Assembly: GCF_900156165.1 (NCBI RefSeq)
Contig: NZ_FTMY01000004.1
Span: 310,001-374,000 of the forward strand
Direction: 5' to 3'
DNA from: Pseudacidovorax sp. RU35E
Lineage (GTDB): Bacteria > Pseudomonadota > Gammaproteobacteria > Burkholderiales > Burkholderiaceae_C
Length of the DNA stretch: 64,000 nt
The translations under genes were made by a program, and so were the position numbers. Below are positions 45,344 to 54,700 of the stretch, piece by piece. The notes under the pieces are model-generated. The model was not told where the DNA came from, did not search any database, and saw nothing but the letters and a program-made list of their open reading frames with translations. Position 1 is the stretch's first letter. Every line of letters starts with the position of its first letter.

Positions 45344-46186
45344 TCAGCTTTCGGTCGGGGTGGAGGGGGCGCGGCCCTGGGCCACGGTGCGGGCGAACTC
45401 GATCGTTTCTTCCGCCACCTGGCGGCGGTCGTTGTCGATCGAGATCATGTGGTAGCTGTTCTCGAGCACGACGGTGTGCAGGGGCGCATGCTTGATGCCG
45501 TTGGCCAGCAGGTCGATGTTCGAGAGGCTGGCCACCTCGTCCTCGCGGGCATGCAGCGCGAGGACGGGGCATTGCACGCGGTCGAGGCTGCGGCGCACGG
45601 CACGGCGCAGGCGGTCGTACTCGCGCAGGTGGCCCACGCCGATGGCGGCGCAGCCGGCGCGGGAGATGCGGCGGTCCTTGAGTTCCTGCTCGATCCATTC
45701 GCGCACGCGCTGGTTCTTCACGCCATAGGGCGCGCGCTCGCGGTAGCGCCACAGCAGGCCGATGGGCGTGTACAGGGCCAGGGGCAGCAGCCAGCGACTG
45801 CGCCGCACGCTCCAGCCATCCATGCGCAGCGTGGTGGACATCAGCACCACGCCGGCCACGGCCTTGCCCAGGCGGGCCACGGCGGCCAGCGCGAGTGCCG
45901 CGCCCGCCGAGATGCCCGCCAGCAGCACCGTGCCGTGCTGCGCCTTCAGCCGCTCGAATTCGGCGCAGACGCGGTCCACCCACTGCGCGAACCCGCTGGC
46001 GCGCTGGCTGTCGCGGTCGGCATCGAAGGAATAGCCGGCGATGTGCGGCGCGCTGACGTGCCAGCCGCTGCGGCGCAGGGCGGATTGCAGGTGCAGCAGT
46101 TCGTCCGGGGTGCTGCACAGCCCGGGCAGCAGCAGGACGGCGCCGGGCGATGCGGGGGCGGCGGCAGACAGGAGGGAGGCGGTCAT
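45344..46186 (-). CDS. alpha/beta hydrolase (thioesterase-like) of the ketosynthase operon
   Basis: A 280-residue cytoplasmic hydrolase. The nucleophile elbow is GISAG (S93), the acid is in LALHAREDEVASL and the histidine in ENSYHMIS. The pattern resembles carboxylesterases and monoglyceride-lipase-like enzymes. As first gene of the trio it could release or transfer the acyl chain from the carrier protein. The promoter faces the divergent response-regulator gene. Confidence 0.88.
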   Translation of the reverse strand: MTASLLSAAAPASPGAVLLLPGLCSTPDELLHLQSALRRSGWHVSAPHIAGYSFDADRDSQRASGFAQWVDRVCAEFERLKAQHGTVLLAGISAGAALALAAVARLGKAVAGVVLMSTTLRMDGWSVRRSRWLLPLALYTPIGLLWRYRERAPYGVKNQRVREWIEQELKDRRISRAGCAAIGVGHLREYDRLRRAVRRSLDRVQCPVLALHAREDEVASLSNIDLLANGIKHAPLHTVVLENSYHMISIDNDRRQVAEETIEFARTVAQGRAPSTPTES

Positions 46187-46211
46187 CGGGGTCGCAGATT
46201 ACGCAGCCGTG

Positions 46212-46251
46212 CCTGAAGAAAGTCCCAAGAAATCCTGAAGAGTTCTTCAGG
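46212..46251. promoter_or_regulatory. 11-bp phased repeats between hydrolase and response-regulator genes
   Basis: CCTGAAGA occurs at 46212 and 46234, with a related copy TCCCAAGAAA at 46223, giving an exact 11-base period. The third copy is also half of a perfect palindrome, CCTGAAGA-GT-TCTTCAGG (46234-46251). Tandem 11-bp boxes are the usual target of OmpR/PhoB-type response regulators, and one is encoded just downstream. Autoregulation and control of the divergent ketosynthase operon are inferred. Confidence 0.6.
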
Positions 46252-46312
46252 CGTAAACCGGGCCTGCAAAGGCATACTGCCTGCCCCATGTGTCCACCCC
46301 TGCCCGCTCCCG

Positions 46313-46990
46313 ATGCGCATCCTCCTGGTTGAAGACGACCGCAAGGCCGCCCGCGTCTTGGCACGCGGCCTCCAGGAAGAGGGCTTCGTGGTCGACGTGG
46401 TCCATTCGGCCGAAGAGGCGGACGAGGAAGCCTTCGTCACCGCCTACGGCCTGATCGTGCTCGACCGCATGCTGCCCGGCCAGGACGGCCTGAGCTGGTG
46501 CCGCGACCTGCGCGAGCGCGGCGTGGCCACGCCGGTGCTCATGCTCACGGCCCGCGATGCGCTGGTCGACCGCGTGGAGGGCCTCAACCTGGGCGCCGAC
46601 GACTACCTCACCAAGCCTTTCGCCTTCGACGAGCTGCTGGCCCGCGCGCGGGCCCTGCTGCGACGCTCGGACCTGGCGCGGCCTTCGGTGCTGGTGGTCG
46701 GTGCGCTGCGGCTCGATCCGCTCAGCCACGCGCTCACCGGCCATGGGCAGCCCATCGACCTCACGCAGAAGGAATTCGCGCTGCTGCACATCCTGATGCG
46801 CCATCCGGGCGAGGTGGTCAGCCGCGCACGCATCGCCGAGCAGATCTGGAAGGACGACCTGCTCGCCATCGACAACCTCATCGACGTGCACATGGGCAAC
46901 CTGCGACGCAAGCTGGAGGGCATTGCCGACCCCTCCATCGTCACCGTGCGCGGACGCGGCTTCCGGCTCGACGTGGGGGCCGCCGCATGA
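46313..46990 (+). CDS. OmpR family response regulator
   Basis: A 225-residue two-component regulator. The receiver domain has the acidic pocket EDD (7-9), phospho-acceptor D51 (LIVLDRMLPG) and conserved T/K (LTARDA, TKPFAFDELL). The C-terminal winged helix (about 128-222) ends in VRGRGFRLD. The stop overlaps the kinase start (ATGA). The signal is unknown; QseB/TctD-like proteins look similar. Confidence 0.94.
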   Translation: MRILLVEDDRKAARVLARGLQEEGFVVDVVHSAEEADEEAFVTAYGLIVLDRMLPGQDGLSWCRDLRERGVATPVLMLTARDALVDRVEGLNLGADDYLTKPFAFDELLARARALLRRSDLARPSVLVVGALRLDPLSHALTGHGQPIDLTQKEFALLHILMRHPGEVVSRARIAEQIWKDDLLAIDNLIDVHMGNLRRKLEGIADPSIVTVRGRGFRLDVGAAA

Positions 46991-48399
46991 GCATGCTGAG
47001 CTTCCGTCGGCGCCTGGCCATGGTGCACTTCGCCGTCGTCTCGCTGGTGATGGCGGTGGTGGCGGCCGTGGGCATCTGGGCCTTCTCCACCGACCTGCGC
47101 GGTGACCTGGACGACGCCATCCTGGCCCTGGCCGAGCTCGAGTCCGGCATGCTGGCCGTGGCCGAGCCCGGCACGCCGGCCATCGTGCACGAGGCGGCCC
47201 GCAACCGGGGCCCTTCGTACGCGCGGGTGGACCGGCTGGTGCAGGTGGTCGACAAGGACGGCAACGTCGTGGCGCGCAGCGCCAACCTGGGGTCGGCCAC
47301 GCTGCCCGTCCCCGCGGGGCTGCGCGCGCAACTGGCGGCGGATGGCCCGGTCTACGAAGAGCTGGATCGCTTCGCCGGCGAACCGACCCGCGTGGTGTCG
47401 GTGCCGGTGCCCAACCGGCCCGACCTGATGGCGGTGCAGGTGGCCGCGTCGCTGCAGGACCTGAACCATGCGGTGGCCAGCGCCGGCGTCATGATGCTGC
47501 TGCTGACCGTGGTGCTGATCCTGGCCCTGGGCATCGCGGGCGAACTGCTCACGCGCCGCGTCTTCAATGCCATCGACGACATCGTGGAGCAGGCCCGCCG
47601 CATCGGCCAGCGCAACCTGGCCAGCCGGCTGCCCCACCCGGGCGTGCCGGACGAGATCGGGCGGCTGGTGGACACCCTCAACGAGATGCTCGACCGCCTG
47701 GAACGCGGCATCGAGGCTCAGCGCAACTTCACCGCCGATGCCTCGCACGAGCTGCGCTCGCCGCTGTCGCGGCTGCGGGCCGAACTGGAGATCGCGCTGC
47801 GCCGTCCGCGCGACGCGGCCAGCTATGTGGAGACGCTGCATTCCGCGCTGGACGAGGTCGAGTCGCTCACCCTGCTGGTGGAAGAGCTGCTGGTGCTGGC
47901 CCGCCTGGACGCGGGCCAGGAGCGCGGCGAGATGGAGCCCCTGTCGCTGGCCGACCTGGTGCGCGAGACCATGCGGCGAATGGCCCCCGTCGCACGTCAA
48001 CGCCAGGTGGCGCTGACGGTGAGCGAAGGTGCCGACGTGCAGGCCGTGTCGGCCCGCGTGCCGGTGCAACTGGCACTGACCAACCTGATCGACAACGCCA
48101 TCAAGTATTCGCCGCAGGGCGGCGCCGTGAACGTGCGCCTGCTGGCCGATGCGGCGGCCCGCGAGGCCATCGTGCGGGTGACGGACGACGGCCCCGGCAT
48201 CGAGCCCAGCGACCTGCCGCACCTGTTCGAACGCTTCTACCGCGGCGCCCGCGCCCGCGAGGCGGCGGCCGGCCTGGGCCTGGGCCTGTCGCTGGCGCAG
48301 GCCGTGATGCATGCGCACGGCGCGCGGCTGGAGGCGGGCAATTCGCCGGAGGGCGGGGCGCGCTTCGACCTGCGGCTGCCGATGGTGGCGGCCGGCTGA
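46987..48399 (+). CDS. sensor histidine kinase
   Basis: A 470-residue membrane kinase. Helices lie at about residues 13-33 and 165-187, enclosing a periplasmic sensor region of roughly 130 residues, followed by HAMP, the phospho-acceptor H254 in FTADASHELRSPL, and the ATPase boxes (NLIDNAIKY, DDGPGIEPSD, GLGLGLSLA). It is the cognate kinase of the preceding regulator. The sensor region resembles no domain I can name. Confidence 0.94.
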   Translation: MSMLSFRRRLAMVHFAVVSLVMAVVAAVGIWAFSTDLRGDLDDAILALAELESGMLAVAEPGTPAIVHEAARNRGPSYARVDRLVQVVDKDGNVVARSANLGSATLPVPAGLRAQLAADGPVYEELDRFAGEPTRVVSVPVPNRPDLMAVQVAASLQDLNHAVASAGVMMLLLTVVLILALGIAGELLTRRVFNAIDDIVEQARRIGQRNLASRLPHPGVPDEIGRLVDTLNEMLDRLERGIEAQRNFTADASHELRSPLSRLRAELEIALRRPRDAASYVETLHSALDEVESLTLLVEELLVLARLDAGQERGEMEPLSLADLVRETMRRMAPVARQRQVALTVSEGADVQAVSARVPVQLALTNLIDNAIKYSPQGGAVNVRLLADAAAREAIVRVTDDGPGIEPSDLPHLFERFYRGARAREAAAGLGLGLSLAQAVMHAHGARLEAGNSPEGGARFDLRLPMVAAG

Positions 48400-48405
48400 G
48401 ACGGG

Positions 48406-49626
48406 GTGACCGACGCCGCCATGGCCCAGGCGGAGACGGCCCTGCCGACGCTGCGTTCCGTCCGCGCGGCCTTGGCGGTGACCACGCACGGCAGCACGAC
48501 CGCGGCGGCCGGGGCGCTGCGGCTGTCGCAGCCCACCGTGGCGCGTGCCATCGCCCAGATGGAAGACAACCTGGGCGTGCAGCTCTTCGAGCGCAGCCGC
48601 CAGGGCATGCGGCCGACGGCGCAGGGCACGCCGTTCCTCGCCCGCGTGCGCGAGACCCTGGCCCACCTCGCCCGTGCGGATGCCGGGCCCTGGCGGACGC
48701 CCATCGGCGGCGGCCGCCTGGCGGCCCAGGTGGGCGAGCGCCAGCTGGATGTGGTGGTGATGCTGGCCACGGCTGGCAGCCAGCGGCGCGCGGCGGCGCG
48801 GCTGGGCATGACCCAGGCGTCGGTGCAGCAGGCGCTGGCGCAGGTGGAGCACCTGGCGGGCGAGCCGCTGTTCGACCGCCTGGCCGGTGGCCTTCGACCG
48901 ACCAGCCGCGGCGCCTGGGTGGCCCACCATGCGGCCCTGGCGCTGCGCGAGATGCAGGCGCTGGCAGAAGACGCCGCCGCCGTCCGCGGACGGCTGCACG
49001 GTCGCCTGGCCATCGGCACCCTGCCCTACTCGACCGGCGCCGTGGTCTCGGCAGCGCTGCAGCATGTCAGTGCACGCTGGCCCGCGTTGCAGCTGTCGGT
49101 GGTGGACGGCACCTACGACATCCTGCGCGGCAGCCTCCAGCAGGCGCAGATCGACATCATGGTGGGTGCCCTGCGGCCCCAGGTGCCGGCCGATCTGCGG
49201 CAGGTGCACCTCTTCCACGACCCGCTGGCGTTCCTGGTTCGCGCCGGCCACCCGCTGCTGACGCGTCGCCGGTTGCGCCTGGCCGACCTGGGGCGTGCCC
49301 AATGGGTGCTGCCGATGGCGGGCTCGCCCGCCTGGGAGGCGCTGGCCCGCGCCTTCGATGCCCACGACCTGCCCGCCCCGGCCGGCGTGCACATCAACAG
49401 CCCGGCGCTGATCGCCACGCTGCTGCAGCAGAGCGACCGGCTGGCGGTCGCACCACCCAGCCAGTGGCATGGCGAGCTTCAGGCCGGGCTGCTCGCGACG
49501 CTCCGGGTCGCGCTGCCGCATCCGCCGCGGGCCATCGGCTTCACCGTGCGTAGCGGCTTCGCGCCCACGCCCGCCCTCGCGGCCTTCCAGGAAGCACTGG
49601 CCGCTGCGGCGGCTCCGCGGGGGTGA
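48406..49626 (+). CDS. LysR family regulator with two tandem helix-turn-helix domains
   Basis: A 406-residue protein, about 100 longer than ordinary LysR proteins because the winged helix is duplicated: residues about 16-75 (AAAGALRLSQPTVARAIAQME) and about 115-172 (AAARLGMTQASVQQALAQVE). A normal ligand-binding domain follows (LHGRLAIGTLPYSTGAV). The start is uncertain: the GTG used here or an ATG five codons later (48421). It lies seven bases after the kinase gene. Target genes could include the Bug/hydrolase pair downstream. Confidence 0.87.
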   Translation: MTDAAMAQAETALPTLRSVRAALAVTTHGSTTAAAGALRLSQPTVARAIAQMEDNLGVQLFERSRQGMRPTAQGTPFLARVRETLAHLARADAGPWRTPIGGGRLAAQVGERQLDVVVMLATAGSQRRAAARLGMTQASVQQALAQVEHLAGEPLFDRLAGGLRPTSRGAWVAHHAALALREMQALAEDAAAVRGRLHGRLAIGTLPYSTGAVVSAALQHVSARWPALQLSVVDGTYDILRGSLQQAQIDIMVGALRPQVPADLRQVHLFHDPLAFLVRAGHPLLTRRRLRLADLGRAQWVLPMAGSPAWEALARAFDAHDLPAPAGVHINSPALIATLLQQSDRLAVAPPSQWHGELQAGLLATLRVALPHPPRAIGFTVRSGFAPTPALAAFQEALAAAAAPRG

Positions 49627-49727
49627 CAGGCAGAACGCATGGAATGGGGCGCACGCGCATGGTTGGGCGCTGCGCTTGGCGGCATCCTGCGAGGCTCGGG
49701 CATCAGCCCGCATCGACAGGAGACGAC

Positions 49728-50744
49728 ATGATTTCAAGGAACACCGAGCGGGTACCACCGCTCGCCCGACCCGGCCGGCGGCGGGCCCTGGCTGCGGCGC
49801 TGGCCGCCGGCGCCCTGCCCTGGCTGCCGCGGGCCGCGCGGGCGCAGTCCGCATCGAAAGGGCCGGTGCGCGTCATCGTGCCGCATCCGCCCGGCGGGCC
49901 GGCCGACCAGATCGCGCGGATCACGGCGCCGGGGCTGCAGCAGGCGCTCGGCACGCCCTTCCTGGTCGACAACCGCCCGGGCGGCGGCGGCATGCTCGGT
50001 GCCCAGGCTGTGGCCCAGGCGCGGCCCGATGGCGAGACGCTGCTCGTCAACGCCTCGGTGCACGTCACGTACCCCGCGCTGTTCAAGCATGTCGGCTTCG
50101 ACGTGATCGAGGACTTCGCGCCCATCACGCAGCTCACCCGCGTGCCGATGCTACTGCTGGTGAATCCGCAGCTGTCGGTGCGCGATGTGCGGGGCCTCAT
50201 CGCCTATGCCAAGGCGCATCCGGCCGCGCTCTCCTTCGGCTCTTCGGGCAACGCGGGCGCCGCCCACCTGGCGGGCGAACTGCTCAAGCAGCTCGCGGGC
50301 GTGGACATGGTGCACGTGCCCTACCGGGGCGCCGCGCCCGCCCAGACCGACCTCATCGGCGGGCAGATCCAGGTGATGTTCGACTCGGCCTCCTCGTCGA
50401 TGCAGCAGGTGCGCGCGGGCCGGCTGCGGGCGCTTGCCGTGACCTCGCAGGCGCGCATGGCGCTGCTGCCCGACCTGCCCACCATGGTCGAGTCCGGCCT
50501 GTCGGGCTATGTGCTGACCAACTGGTATGGGCTGTGGGCGCCGCGCGGCACGCCGGCCCCCATGGTTCAGCAGCTGCAGGCCGCCACGGCCCGGGCCCTG
50601 CACACGCCGGAGGTCGAGGCGCAGATCCGCTCGACCGGCGCCGAGGTGGTGGCCAGTGCGCCCGAGGACTTCGGCCGCTTCGTGGTGGCGGAGAAGGCGC
50701 TGTGGGCGGGCATCGTCCTCAAGTCCGGAGCCAAGCTTGACTGA
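49728..50744 (+). CDS. Bug/TctC family periplasmic solute-binding protein
   Basis: A 338-residue receptor. The amino end has RRR before a hydrophobic stretch (ALAAALAAGALPWLPRAARAQ), possibly a twin-arginine signal, unlike the other four Bug proteins here. Motifs VRVIVPHPPGGPADQIA, FLVDNRPGGGGMLGAQ and MVHVPYRGAAPAQTDL are intact. GACAGGAGACGAC precedes the ATG. It is coupled to the following hydrolase gene by overlap. Confidence 0.93.
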   Translation: MISRNTERVPPLARPGRRRALAAALAAGALPWLPRAARAQSASKGPVRVIVPHPPGGPADQIARITAPGLQQALGTPFLVDNRPGGGGMLGAQAVAQARPDGETLLVNASVHVTYPALFKHVGFDVIEDFAPITQLTRVPMLLLVNPQLSVRDVRGLIAYAKAHPAALSFGSSGNAGAAHLAGELLKQLAGVDMVHVPYRGAAPAQTDLIGGQIQVMFDSASSSMQQVRAGRLRALAVTSQARMALLPDLPTMVESGLSGYVLTNWYGLWAPRGTPAPMVQQLQAATARALHTPEVEAQIRSTGAEVVASAPEDFGRFVVAEKALWAGIVLKSGAKLD

Positions 50745-51549
50745 GGCCGTCGACCCCGTGCAGCCATCGGCCCGGCCGGCGCTGCTGCTGATTCCCGGCC
50801 TGCTGTGCGACGAGGCCGTGTGGCAGGCTCAGGTGCAGGCCCTGGCACCGGTGGCCGACTGCATAGTGGCGCGGCATGGCATGGCCGACACCATCGAGGG
50901 CATGGCGCGGCAGGCGCTGGCGCTGCTGCCGCCCGGCGCCCCCTTGAGCGTGGCCGGCCACAGCATGGGCGGCCGCTGCGCGCTGGAAATCTGGCGCCAG
51001 GCGCCCGAGCGCGTCGAGCGTCTCGCACTGCTGGACACGGGCTACCAGGCCCGCCCGATCGGCGCGACCGGCGAGGCGGAGGCGGCCCAGCGCATGGCCC
51101 TGCTGACCCTGGCCCGCACGGAGGGCATGCGCGCCATGGGCCGCCAGTGGGCCCGCGGCATGGTTCATCCGGCGCGCTGGGAGTCGCCCGTCTTCGGGCA
51201 GATCCTGGACATGATCGAGCGCTTCACCCCCGCGCAGTTCGAGGCGCAGATCCAAGCCCTGCTCCACCGGCCCGAGGCCACCGACCTGCTGCCCGGCATC
51301 ACGGTGCCGACCCTGCTGCTGTGCGGCCGCGAGGACGGCTGGAGCCCGCTGTCGCGGCATGAGGAGATGCGGCGGCACATCCCGTGGGCACGGCTGGTGG
51401 CCGTCGAGGACTGTGGTCACATGAGCACGATGGAGCAGCCGGAGGCGGTGAACTCTGCACTGGAGCGATGGCTTCACGAGCCGCCCCGGACACAGCTGCT
51501 GAATCGGATGGGCACAAGGTGCAGTTCTCGGAACGCTTCACGTTCTTAA
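50737..51549 (+). CDS. alpha/beta hydrolase
   Basis: A 270-residue hydrolase with a complete triad: S76 (AGHSMGG), Asp in CGREDGWSPL and His in EDCGHMSTME. The start appears to be a TTG overlapping the Bug stop, with CCGGAG six bases before it; a GTG seven codons later is the alternative. It may act on an ester or lactone of the acid bound by the Bug protein. A 13-base palindrome (51542-51554) spans its stop. Confidence 0.88.
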   Translation: MTEAVDPVQPSARPALLLIPGLLCDEAVWQAQVQALAPVADCIVARHGMADTIEGMARQALALLPPGAPLSVAGHSMGGRCALEIWRQAPERVERLALLDTGYQARPIGATGEAEAAQRMALLTLARTEGMRAMGRQWARGMVHPARWESPVFGQILDMIERFTPAQFEAQIQALLHRPEATDLLPGITVPTLLLCGREDGWSPLSRHEEMRRHIPWARLVAVEDCGHMSTMEQPEAVNSALERWLHEPPRTQLLNRMGTRCSSRNASRS

Positions 51550-51715
51550 AGAACTGATGCGCGCGCGCCGCACTCGGTGTCGGCCAATGGTGCTGGTTGC
51601 CATCTTCGTGAACTAAGGCCAAGGCGATCCGCCCCGCTCTCCACAGAATCGCGCGGTCGATTTTTCAGGGAGCCGTGCCGGCAGGATCTACTCCTGTTCC
51701 GGTGCGCGGACGCAC

Positions 51716-54700
51716 ATGAACAAGAATCTCCACCGCATCATCTTCAATGCCGTGCGCGGCCAGCGCATGGTTGTTCAGGAAACTGCTACCAGCGTTGGAA
51801 AGGGCCGCACAGGTGCGACGGTCGGAGGTGTTGCGCCGCACGGTCCCTGGGTGATCTCTGGTCTGGTCGCTGCGCTGGCCTTGATCGGCTGGACACCTTC
51901 AGCCCAAGCGCAGATCGTTGCGAACCCGCTGGCGCCTGCGACCCAGCGACCTCAGGTGCTGATGGCGCCCAATGGGGTGCCGCTGGTCAACATCACCACG
52001 CCGTCCGCCGGGGGCGTCAGCGTCAATGGCTACCGGCAGTTTGATGTCGGGTCGGCCGGTGCCATCCTCAACAACAGCAGGACGACGACACAGACGCAGC
52101 TCGGCGGCTATGTCCAAGGCAATGCCTGGCTTGCGACAGGACCGGCGCGCATCATCGTCAACCAGGTTGCCAGCAGCAATCCGAGCTACCTCAACGGCTA
52201 TGTCGAAGTCGCGGGCCAGCGCGCCGAAGTCATCATTGCCAACCCCAGCGGCATCAGCGTCAATGGTGGCGGCTTCATCAATGCCTCGCGCGTCACGCTG
52301 ACCACCGGTACCCCGCAGTACGGATTCAGCGGCTCGCTGGACGGCTATGTGGTCAATGGCGGCACCGTGACCGTGGACGGCAAGGGGCTGGACCTGAGCA
52401 CCACGGACTACGCGGCCATCCTCAGCCGGGCTTTGCAGGTCAATGCGGCCATTTATGCCAACGATCTGAAGGTTGTCACTGGCACGAACCAGATCAGCGC
52501 CGACCATAGCCAGATCAGTGCCGCGGCTGCCAACGGCCCCGCCCCCGTGTATGCCTTGGATGTCTCCGCCTTGGGCGGCATGTACGCGGGACACATCGTC
52601 TTGGTGGGAACGGAGACAGGGCTGGGCGTGCGCAATGCCGGAAAGATCGGAGCGAGCGCCGGCAGCCTTGTGGTGACCTCGGCCGGCCGGCTGGAGAACA
52701 CGGGCACCCTGGAAGGCCAGAGCGTCCAGCTCACGAGCGTGAGCGACATCGACAACCGGGGTGGCACGATCAGGCAGACCAGTTCGGCGTCGCTGGCTCT
52801 CGCGGCACCCACGGTGTCCAACACCAATGGCGGGCAGATCGGCATCGAGTCCGTGTCTGGCAACTCCGGCACCTCTGGCGGGACCACCTCAGGTGGGTCT
52901 TCAGGTGGTTCATCCGGTACGTCCTCGGGGAGTTCTTCCTCGGGCGGCTCGTCCAGCAGCGGGGGATCCACGAGCGCGAATGCTGCCCCCCCTGAACCCG
53001 GCACCATCACAGCCGGCGGGGCCATCCTGAACGATGGCGGCAAGATCTACGCGGGTGGCCCTCTCACGCTGCAAACCCAGAACCTGATCAATACCGGCGG
53101 CACGCTGAGCGTCGCTGAACTGAGCCTGAAGCAGCCCGGGTTCAGCAACCAGGGCGGCACGATCAATGTCTCAGGTACCTTCGCAGCAGACCTGGACACG
53201 CTGGACAACACGGGCGGCACTCTGCACGCCGGTCGTGTCAATGTCGCCACCTCTGGTGACCTCATCAACGTCGACGGCACCTTGACCAGCGACAGCGACG
53301 CAACCCTGCAAGTGGGCGGCAAGGTGGACAACACACGAGGCACCTTATCGGCCAGGGGCGCCATGACAGGGGCCGTCGCGGGTGCCACCGACAACACGAG
53401 CGGTACTCTGGCTGTCAACAACGGTTTGACATGGAGCACCGCCAGCCTGAGCAACGACAAGGGCAGCATTGGGTCGGCCAGTGGCACCGCCAGTTTGAAG
53501 GTCACTGGTGCCATCATCAACGGTCAGGGCAGCCTCGGCTCGGGCGCCGATCTGCAGATTCAGGCGGGCAGCCTGAGCAATGCCCAGGGCGGCAGCGTGC
53601 GGGCAGAAGGCAACCTGCAGCTAAATACCTCTGGTGTCTTGAGCAATGACGGCGTCATCACGGCCGCAGGCAACACGGCAATCACGGCAATCACGGCAGG
53701 CAGTGTGAGTGCCGGCACCAGCAGCGTCCTGGGCGCGGGCGTCAAGAAGGACGGCACGCTGGCCGCAAGTGGTGATCTGACGGTCGCTGCCTCCAATGCC
53801 TTGGTTGCCAATGGCACGATCCTGGCGGCTGGGAATCTGGCATTGCAGGGCAGCAGCGTCGATGTCTCACACAGCAGCACGGGCGCCAGCAACGTGAATC
53901 TGACGGCCACAAGCGGCAACGTGGATACGACCACAGCAAAGGTGGTCACGCCCGGCACCCTCACGATCACGGCCAATGCCAACGCGGCCCAGTCGCTGGT
54001 CAACACGGGCGGCACCCTCAATGCGGGCCAACTGCAGATCGCCGCTGCCAATATCAACAACACCGCAGGCGGCCAGATCGTGCAGACCGGCACGGCCGCC
54101 ACAACGATTGCGGTGAGCGGCACCCTGGACAACAGCGGTGGTTTGATTGCCGCCAACAGCCAGGACTTGGAGTTGTCGGGCACAAGCCTGCTTAACGTGG
54201 GGGGCAAGATCGAGCACGCAGGCACGGGCACACTGACCTTGGGTGGTGGCAGCTTCAATGGTGCAGGAGGCGGGGTGGCCAGCAATGGCGCATTGGCCGT
54301 GAGCCTCACCGGCGCCTTCAATCAGCACGGTGGTACGGCCGGCGCCACGGCGATCAGCATCGACGCCGGTAGCCTGAGCAACAACGCTGGCAAGCTGACC
54401 ACGCCGGGCGCTCTTGCGATTCGTGCATCAGGGCAAGTCGCCAACGGGAGCGCCGGCCAGATCCTCTCTTCGGGAGATCTCTCGCTGCAAGCGGGCGGCC
54501 TCTCCAACAGCGGCACCATGCGCTCCGAGCACGACATGCGGGTCGCCACGGCTGGCACGGCTGACAACAGCGGAGGCCTCAGCGCTGCGGGCAATGTCAG
54601 CATTCAAACCAGCAATCTTTCGTCAGCAGGCTTGATTGCCTCTGGCTTGTCGTCCGATGGCAAGTTGCTCGGCATCCACGTTGATCCAAGCCAGCGGAAC

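Noticed and set aside
46603-49854. Long antisense open frame across the response regulator, kinase and LysR genes
   Set aside because: Same shadow pattern; the plus-strand genes have full family motifs and proper spacing.
51542-51554. GTTCTT-A-AAGAAC palindrome as operator for cdiA
   Set aside because: It overlaps the stop codon of the upstream hydrolase and is 160 bases from cdiA; symmetry alone is not enough.
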